A stretch of 17,442 nt of DNA, from assembly GCA_900752475.1 (NCBI GenBank), contig CAADVJ010000131.1, forward strand, positions 1-17,442, in the 5' to 3' direction. The DNA is from an uncultured Collinsella sp. (GTDB lineage: Bacteria; Actinomycetota; Coriobacteriia; Coriobacteriales; Coriobacteriaceae). The position numbers were made by a program, and so were the translations under genes. Of this stretch, positions 12,819 through 17,442 are shown one piece after another; within the stretch, counting starts at the first letter, position 1, and each line of letters starts with the position of its first letter. The notes below the pieces were generated by a model. It worked only from the letters and a program-made list of their open reading frames with translations, made no database searches and was not told where the DNA came from.

Positions 12819-15263
12819 GTGAACGCCTTTGACCGCTACGCCCCGTTTATCCAAGACTTCATTTACTCCCACGATTGGGAGAGCCTCCGCTCTATCCAGG
12901 TTGCGGCGGCAGATGCCATCTTTAACACACAAGATAATGTGCTCCTGACGGCATCCACGGCTTCCGGCAAAACCGAGGCGGCCTTCTTTCCCATCCTGAC
13001 CGAGTTTTGGGAGAACCCGCCCGCGAGCGTGGGCGCCCTCTACATCGGCCCCCTCAAAGCGCTCATCAATGATCAGTTCGTCCGTCTCAATGACCTGTGC
13101 GAAGAAGCCGACATCCCCGTCTGGCACTGGCATGGCGATGTCTCACAATCACACAAGGCAAAACTCATCAAAAAGCCGAGCGGCATCCTACAGATTACGC
13201 CTGAATCGCTCGAGGCGCTCCTGATCCATAAGCACATGGCGATCCCTCGTATGTTCTGCGACCTGCGCTATGTGGTTATTGACGAAGTCCATTCGCTCAT
13301 GCGCGGCGACCGCGGCGGGCAGACGCTCTGCCTTATCGAGCGCCTCTCGCGCATGGCAGGCGTGCAGCCCCGCCGCATCGGCCTTTCGGCCACCATCGGT
13401 GACCCCGAGCGTACGGGCGCCTTTCTCTCGCAGGGAACGGGACGCGACTGCGTTATCCCCCGTTTTGAGGAACCGCGTCGCGTGTGGCGTATCTCCATGG
13501 AGCACTTCTACAACTCGGGTCCCCAAGCGCAGCAGCGAGGATTCGAGAGCATGGGTCCTCAAGAGGCCGAAGTGCTTGAGTGCGAGCGCATTGAGGCAGT
13601 GGCACCCGCGGCACTGCCCGCATCCGGACAAGACATGCGTCACAGCGGACAGCTCACACAAGAGGAGCGCCGCCAACGTCGTGAGCGGGCACGGGGCAAG
13701 GCCGCTCCCAAAGACCGTCGCACTTCCTCGGCCCCCGAGGGCGAAGTCGACATCCCACGAGCGACCGAGCAGGCGCTTCTCAACCCCACCGACACGGCGC
13801 CCGACAACGCCGACCCCGGTATGGGCTATATCTTTGAGCATACGCGCGGCCGCAAGTGCCTGGTCTTTGCCAACTCGCGCGAGGAGGCAGAGGCCGTGTG
13901 CTCCATGCTGCGCAGCTACTGCGAAAGTCGACACGAGCCCGACCGCTTTCTCATCCACCACGGCAACCTTTCGGCATCGCTGCGCGAGACGGCCGAGGAG
14001 CTCATGCGCGACGAGGAGCAGGCGCAGACAACCGTCACCACCTCTACGCTGGAGCTCGGTATCGATATCGGCCGCCTGGAGCGCGCCTTCCAGATTGACG
14101 CGCCGTTTACCGTCAGCTCCTTTTTGCAGCGCATGGGGCGCACAGGCCGTCGCGACCTTCCGCCCGAGATGTGGTTTGTCATGCGCGAGGAAGAACCCGA
14201 GCCGCGCACGATGATGCCCGAGACCATTCCGTGGAAGCTCCTGCAGGGCATCGCGCTCGTACAACTCTATCGCGAGGAAAAGTGGGTCGAACCGCCCGAG
14301 CTCGATCGACTCCCTTACAGCCTGCTCTATCACCAGACCATGTCGACCCTCGCCAGCACCGGAGAGCTCACGCCGGCCGAACTTGCCCAGCGCGTGCTCA
14401 CACTGAGCTATTTCCATCGCATCTCCGCCGACGACTATCGCGTGCTGCTGCGTCACCTCATCAAGATCGATCATATCCAGGTCACCGAAGGCGGCGGACT
14501 CATCGTGGGCCTCGCGGGCGAGCGCATCATCAACAACTTTAAGTTCTACGCCGTGTTCCAGGAAAACGAGGAGTTCACCGTTCGCAGCGAGTCGGCCGAG
14601 TTGGGCACGATCGTCAATCCGCCACCGCCCGGCGAGCGCATCGCCATCGCCGGACACTGCTGGATTGTCGAGGAAGTGGACTGGAAGCGCCATACCGTCT
14701 TTGCCACGCAGGTCAAGGGCCGTGTGCCGGCATACTTTGGCGACTGCCCCGGAGACATCAATACGCATGTGCTCGAGCGCATGCGCCAGTCGCTCAACGA
14801 GCATGCGGCATATCCGTATCTCATGGGCAACGCACGGGCACGCCTTGCACAGGCTCGTCATACCGCCGAGATTTCGGGCGCGGGTACCAAGCCGCTCATT
14901 AATCTGGGCGGCGACACCTGGGTACTCTTCCCCTGGCTGGGCAGCTACGCCTTTCTGGCGCTCGAGCGCATGCTCAAAATTAAATGTGCCGCGGAGCTGG
15001 GTCTTCGCGGGCTCGACCCGTCACGCCCGTACTTTATGCAGTTTAAGATGAAGGCCGACGAGGAGACGTTCTTTGAGGTTCTCGCCGCCGAGGCCGAGAA
15101 GGACTTCGACCCCATCGAGCTCGTCTATCCCGGCGAGGTGCCTTATTTTGATCGCTACGACGAGCTTGTTCCCGAAGAGCTCGTACGCAAGGGCTTTGCC
15201 GAAGGCGTGCTCGACATCGAGGGTATGAAGCAGCGCGTCCTCAGCTGGTGCGACCACGCCTAA
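12819..15263 (+). CDS. BrxHI/Lhr-like DEAD/DEAH-box superfamily II helicase
   Basis: An 814-aa ATP-dependent helicase. RecA1 shows IQ of a Q-motif (26-27), motif I TASTASGKTEA (44-54), GPLKALIND (77-85), ITPESLEALL (126-135), DEVH (155-158) and SAT (190-192). RecA2 shows CLVFANSREEAEAV (347-360), HHGNLSA (380-386), motif V TTSTLELGIDIG (407-418) and motif VI QRMGRTGRR (437-445). The C-terminal part (about 450-814) is Lhr-like, ending with a VPEELVRKGFAEGVLD element. A charged, low-complexity insert lies at about 240-335 between the RecA domains. The start is GTG at 12819 after AAAGGAGG; a TTG at 12789 lacks such a site. Lhr-like helicases unwind or translocate on nucleic acid 3'-5'; BrxHI is its BREX relative. 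It lies 116 bp after the ATPase gene. Confidence 0.93.
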   Translation: MNAFDRYAPFIQDFIYSHDWESLRSIQVAAADAIFNTQDNVLLTASTASGKTEAAFFPILTEFWENPPASVGALYIGPLKALINDQFVRLNDLCEEADIPVWHWHGDVSQSHKAKLIKKPSGILQITPESLEALLIHKHMAIPRMFCDLRYVVIDEVHSLMRGDRGGQTLCLIERLSRMAGVQPRRIGLSATIGDPERTGAFLSQGTGRDCVIPRFEEPRRVWRISMEHFYNSGPQAQQRGFESMGPQEAEVLECERIEAVAPAALPASGQDMRHSGQLTQEERRQRRERARGKAAPKDRRTSSAPEGEVDIPRATEQALLNPTDTAPDNADPGMGYIFEHTRGRKCLVFANSREEAEAVCSMLRSYCESRHEPDRFLIHHGNLSASLRETAEELMRDEEQAQTTVTTSTLELGIDIGRLERAFQIDAPFTVSSFLQRMGRTGRRDLPPEMWFVMREEEPEPRTMMPETIPWKLLQGIALVQLYREEKWVEPPELDRLPYSLLYHQTMSTLASTGELTPAELAQRVLTLSYFHRISADDYRVLLRHLIKIDHIQVTEGGGLIVGLAGERIINNFKFYAVFQENEEFTVRSESAELGTIVNPPPPGERIAIAGHCWIVEEVDWKRHTVFATQVKGRVPAYFGDCPGDINTHVLERMRQSLNEHAAYPYLMGNARARLAQARHTAEISGAGTKPLINLGGDTWVLFPWLGSYAFLALERMLKIKCAAELGLRGLDPSRPYFMQFKMKADEETFFEVLAAEAEKDFDPIELVYPGEVPYFDRYDELVPEELVRKGFAEGVLDIEGMKQRVLSWCDHA

Positions 15264-15267
15264 GGCC

Positions 15268-15290
15268 AGTCTTTTTGGGACGGGGAGACT
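15268..15290. repeat. Short hairpin between convergent helicase and spermidine-synthase-like genes
   Basis: AGTCT (15268-15272) and AGACT (15286-15290) flank TTTTGGGACGGGG in the 26-bp spacer between two converging genes. The stem is short and the T-run is inside the loop, so terminator function is uncertain. The GGGACGG core recalls the GGGACAGG loop of the 12701-12737 repeat. Confidence 0.3.
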
Positions 15291-16168
15291 TACTTGTCGT
15301 GAAGGACGGTGCCAAGGAAGTCGGCGTCAAAAGGCACAGCTTCGGCAAAGGCGTAGTCGCCGTCGCTGGCGATGAGCAGGTAGTTTTCCTCACCGCCGAA
15401 CTCCGCATCGCCACATGGGACCACCCAGGCGTGGGCGAATACCTCGAGTGCCGTGGCAGCGCAATCGCGCAGGAACGTCACGTCGCTCCCCTCGTTTGCG
15501 CTCACGATATTGGCAACGTAGATGCCACCCGAGTTCAAGCTACCCCGCGCCAGACGCAGCGCCTCAACGGTTGCCAGCTCGCGCACGGGCTCGGCACCAC
15601 CAAAGCAATCGCTCACGATCACGTCGTAGCGACGATGCCCCACGCTCGTCACACCCAGATACGAGCGAGCCTCAGCGGTAATCACCCGCAAGCGGTCGCC
15701 CACCGCGCGCTCCAGCTCGTCCAGGTAGAACCAGCGGCGCGCCAGGCGCGTAATCTCTCCGTCATACTCGATGACGTCCATGCGCAAGCCCTCGTGCGAC
15801 ATCAGCGCAAACTTGGGATAGGCAAACCCGCCGCCACCCAGCATAAGCATGCGGTCGATACCGTGACCATAAGCGTCACGCATTGCGTCCTCGGCCTCAA
15901 ACACGTCGTCAAACGCACGATAGTACGCAAAGACGGGCTCAGCCCAACGCTCGCCAACGTAACTCGCGCTTTGGTAGACGCCGCCTTGCACCAATACGCG
16001 GACTTCGTCGCCGCCCTCGTCGTGCACGCGCTTCACACGCGCCAACCCATTGCAGGTTCGCGCAACCTGCAGACAGGCAACACGAACAGCGACAGCGGCC
16101 GCACCAAGCGCCGCGGCTCCCAGAGCAACGCCGGCAACGACGCCGGCAGAAACACTCGGCTTGTTCAT
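15290..16168 (-). CDS. Membrane-tethered spermidine synthase-like (SAM-dependent Rossmann-fold) protein
   Basis: A 292-aa protein. An N-terminal Ala/Val-rich hydrophobic segment (about 8-30) is probably a membrane anchor. The rest has the spermidine-synthase/methyltransferase fold: MLMLGGGGFAYP (107-118) for (decarboxy-)SAM binding, DVIEYDGEI (131-139) with the ribose-binding acidic residue E134, ITAEARSYL (163-171), and YDVIVSDCFGG (181-191) in the place of the active-site Asp motif. The usual D-S/T-x-D-P polyamine-site pattern is changed to DCFGG, so aminopropyl transfer is doubtful and another SAM reaction is possible. ATG at 16168 directly follows the stop of the Elp3 gene (TAGATG), with AAGGAG inside that gene's last codons, so the two form an operon. 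Start and fold are secure; substrate unknown. Confidence 0.82.
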   Translation of the reverse strand: MNKPSVSAGVVAGVALGAAALGAAAVAVRVACLQVARTCNGLARVKRVHDEGGDEVRVLVQGGVYQSASYVGERWAEPVFAYYRAFDDVFEAEDAMRDAYGHGIDRMLMLGGGGFAYPKFALMSHEGLRMDVIEYDGEITRLARRWFYLDELERAVGDRLRVITAEARSYLGVTSVGHRRYDVIVSDCFGGAEPVRELATVEALRLARGSLNSGGIYVANIVSANEGSDVTFLRDCAATALEVFAHAWVVPCGDAEFGGEENYLLIASDGDYAFAEAVPFDADFLGTVLHDK

Positions 16169-17442
16169 CTAGAGCTCCTTTTGCAGATAAAGGCCATGGT
16201 CATAAAATCCAAGATGGCGATAGTACTCGCGCGTACCAATCGCGCTGATCACGTTGATGCGCGCATAGCCGGCATCCCGGGCAATCTCGCACGCACGCTC
16301 TACGAGCAAACGCCCCAACCCGTGATGCTGCGCCGCCTGGCCCTGGTCACCCACGCGTGCCGCCATGCCATACACGTGCACCTCGCGAATCATCGCCTCG
16401 TCCGGCGTCGTCGGCAACTCGTCCGCATGCGCGGCAACAAACGAATGGTCGGGCAGCGACAACCGCAAAAAGCCCGCGATCTTGCCCTGCGGCGTCACCC
16501 ACTGCAAAAAGCGCTCGTAAGTCACTGGCGTCTCGTACGCCACTTCCTCATCAAGAGATAGCTCATCCAAGTCGGCACCCGCCGTGCTGATCTCGCGATA
16601 GCGAATCTCACGCACCGTCGCACCGTCGCCCCGAGCAGCCAGGCGGTTCTCAACGAGCTGACGCAGGTTAGGTTTCTTGTTGCCCACCATAATGTCGTCA
16701 GAACTAAAGTCGCGGATCATGCGACTGATGCGGCAGAACGCCGGCGTCACCACGATGTCGTCGGCCAGCACATCGAGCAGCTCTTCCTCGGTATAGGGAC
16801 GCCACTCGCCGCGCTCATAGCAGCCCACCAGACGCGAGCCCTCGATGAGCGCACACGGGTAGACCTTGACCTCGTCGGGCATAAAGGCCCCTTCGGTCAT
16901 AAAGCGTTCGTAGTCGCGCTTATCCCCCTCCGGCGTGGCGCCCAGCAGGTTAAGCATAAAATGCGCATGGATCTTAAAGCCAAACAGGCGCGCAAGCGAA
17001 AACGCCCGTTCAATCTGCGCCACCGAAATGCGACGCTCGTTGATATCGAGCAGGTGCTGGTCGAGGCTCTGGATACCCATCTGGATCTTGGTGCAGCCCA
17101 GGCGGCGGATGAGCGTAAGCGCCTGCGGCGTTACGGCATCGGGGCGCGTCTCGATAACGAGTCCCACCACGCGATGCTTCGCCGTCTCGTTGATGCGCTG
17201 CTGACGCTCGAGCTCCTCCATCGTTGCCGTCTGCCACTCAGTGACCTTGTCCCACGGCGTACCGGGACCGTACAGACGACGCACCGCACGGTTATAGCCG
17301 CCCACGGCAGCATCCACACGCCCCTGCTCGTCGGCAACGCCGGCAGCAAGCTCGACCTCGTCTGTCGCAATGGCGGCGGCCCGATAGCGCTCACGGCGCT
17401 CTGCTACCACAGGCGGCAGGGCATCGGCGGGAGCGTCATCGA
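16169..17442 (-). CDS. elp3: Elp3-like radical SAM / GNAT enzyme for tRNA wobble uridine modification (partial, N-terminus off the right edge)
   Basis: The frame is open from the right edge to TAG at 16171-16169, giving 423 visible residues; the N-terminus with the radical-SAM CxxxCxxC cluster is missing. Visible Elp3 features are RRINETAK-type sequence QQRINETAKHRVVGLVIETRPD, GCTKIQMGIQSLDQHLLDINER, KIHAHFMLNLLGATPEGD, DEVKVYPCALIEGSRL, and a C-terminal GNAT domain with MIREVHVYGM, QHHGLGRLLVERA and REYYRHLGFYDHGLYLQKEL. Elp3 makes the cm5U-type group on U34 of tRNAs from acetyl-CoA using a SAM-derived radical; bacterial homologues are known. A GTG at 17410 has no ribosome site and lies too late for a full protein. 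It precedes the spermidine-synthase-like gene in one transcript. Total length is probably near 600-700 aa. Confidence 0.9.
   Translation of the reverse strand, partial: DDAPADALPPVVAERRERYRAAAIATDEVELAAGVADEQGRVDAAVGGYNRAVRRLYGPGTPWDKVTEWQTATMEELERQQRINETAKHRVVGLVIETRPDAVTPQALTLIRRLGCTKIQMGIQSLDQHLLDINERRISVAQIERAFSLARLFGFKIHAHFMLNLLGATPEGDKRDYERFMTEGAFMPDEVKVYPCALIEGSRLVGCYERGEWRPYTEEELLDVLADDIVVTPAFCRISRMIRDFSSDDIMVGNKKPNLRQLVENRLAARGDGATVREIRYREISTAGADLDELSLDEEVAYETPVTYERFLQWVTPQGKIAGFLRLSLPDHSFVAAHADELPTTPDEAMIREVHVYGMAARVGDQGQAAQHHGLGRLLVERACEIARDAGYARINVISAIGTREYYRHLGFYDHGLYLQKEL

Noticed and set aside
13188..14861. Long minus-strand open frame (557 codons) opposite the helicase
   Set aside because: It is antisense to a helicase with all motifs intact; its translation has no recognisable domain.
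9645..15263. Complete BREX phage-defence locus
   Set aside because: Only BrxD-like and BrxHI-like genes are present; no pglX, pglZ, brxC, brxL or brxA/B in the window. I therefore describe a BREX-related module only.
15248..16561. Plus-strand open frame (437 codons) after the helicase
   Set aside because: It is antisense to the spermidine-synthase-like and Elp3 genes, both with clear motifs; composition is typical of a shadow frame.

Overview
The window looks like chromosome of a high-GC anaerobic actinobacterium of the Coriobacteriia, most like Collinsella. This rests on the GC-rich third codon positions, frequent GTG starts with strong AGGAGG-type ribosome sites, an anaerobe-type lactate dehydrogenase/EtfAB operon, and a sortase motif of the LAxTG type. 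No rRNA, tRNA, CRISPR array, insertion sequence or integrase was seen. The genus call comes from gene content and style, not from a marker gene.

Left part (1-5168): a partial AzlC-type amino-acid exporter subunit runs off the left edge on the minus strand. An HD-domain phosphohydrolase lies on the plus strand. Facing it is a three-gene minus-strand operon coding for a GlcD/LctD-type FAD oxidoreductase, EtfB, and an EtfA with an N-terminal two-[4Fe-4S] ferredoxin domain. That set is diagnostic of an electron-confurcating 2-hydroxyacid (lactate) dehydrogenase. A 346-bp spacer (5169-5514) with direct repeats and a hairpin follows.

Middle part (5515-8721): a plus-strand cell-surface locus of five genes. 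They encode a 98-aa protein, a single-pass membrane protein with a small ectodomain, a secreted beta-rich protein, a 93-aa mini-protein with a signal peptide and an LAQTG sorting signal, and a secreted cysteine-containing 476-aa protein. The genes overlap or are closely spaced, suggesting one surface assembly of unknown function. A DUF554 membrane protein follows behind a promoter-like palindrome.

Right part (9645-15263): the most interesting segment. Three plus-strand genes encode a TerB-N/TerB-C protein, a BrxD-like (DUF2791) P-loop ATPase and a BrxHI/Lhr-like superfamily II helicase. BrxD and BrxHI are known as accessory parts of some BREX phage-defence loci, but no other BREX gene is present here. 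The trio therefore looks like a stand-alone DNA-processing or defence module with TerB-N/C as a dedicated partner. A perfect 12-bp inverted repeat separates ATPase from helicase. The window closes with a minus-strand pair: an Elp3-like radical-SAM/GNAT enzyme (N-terminus off the right edge) and, directly downstream, a membrane-tethered spermidine-synthase-fold protein.
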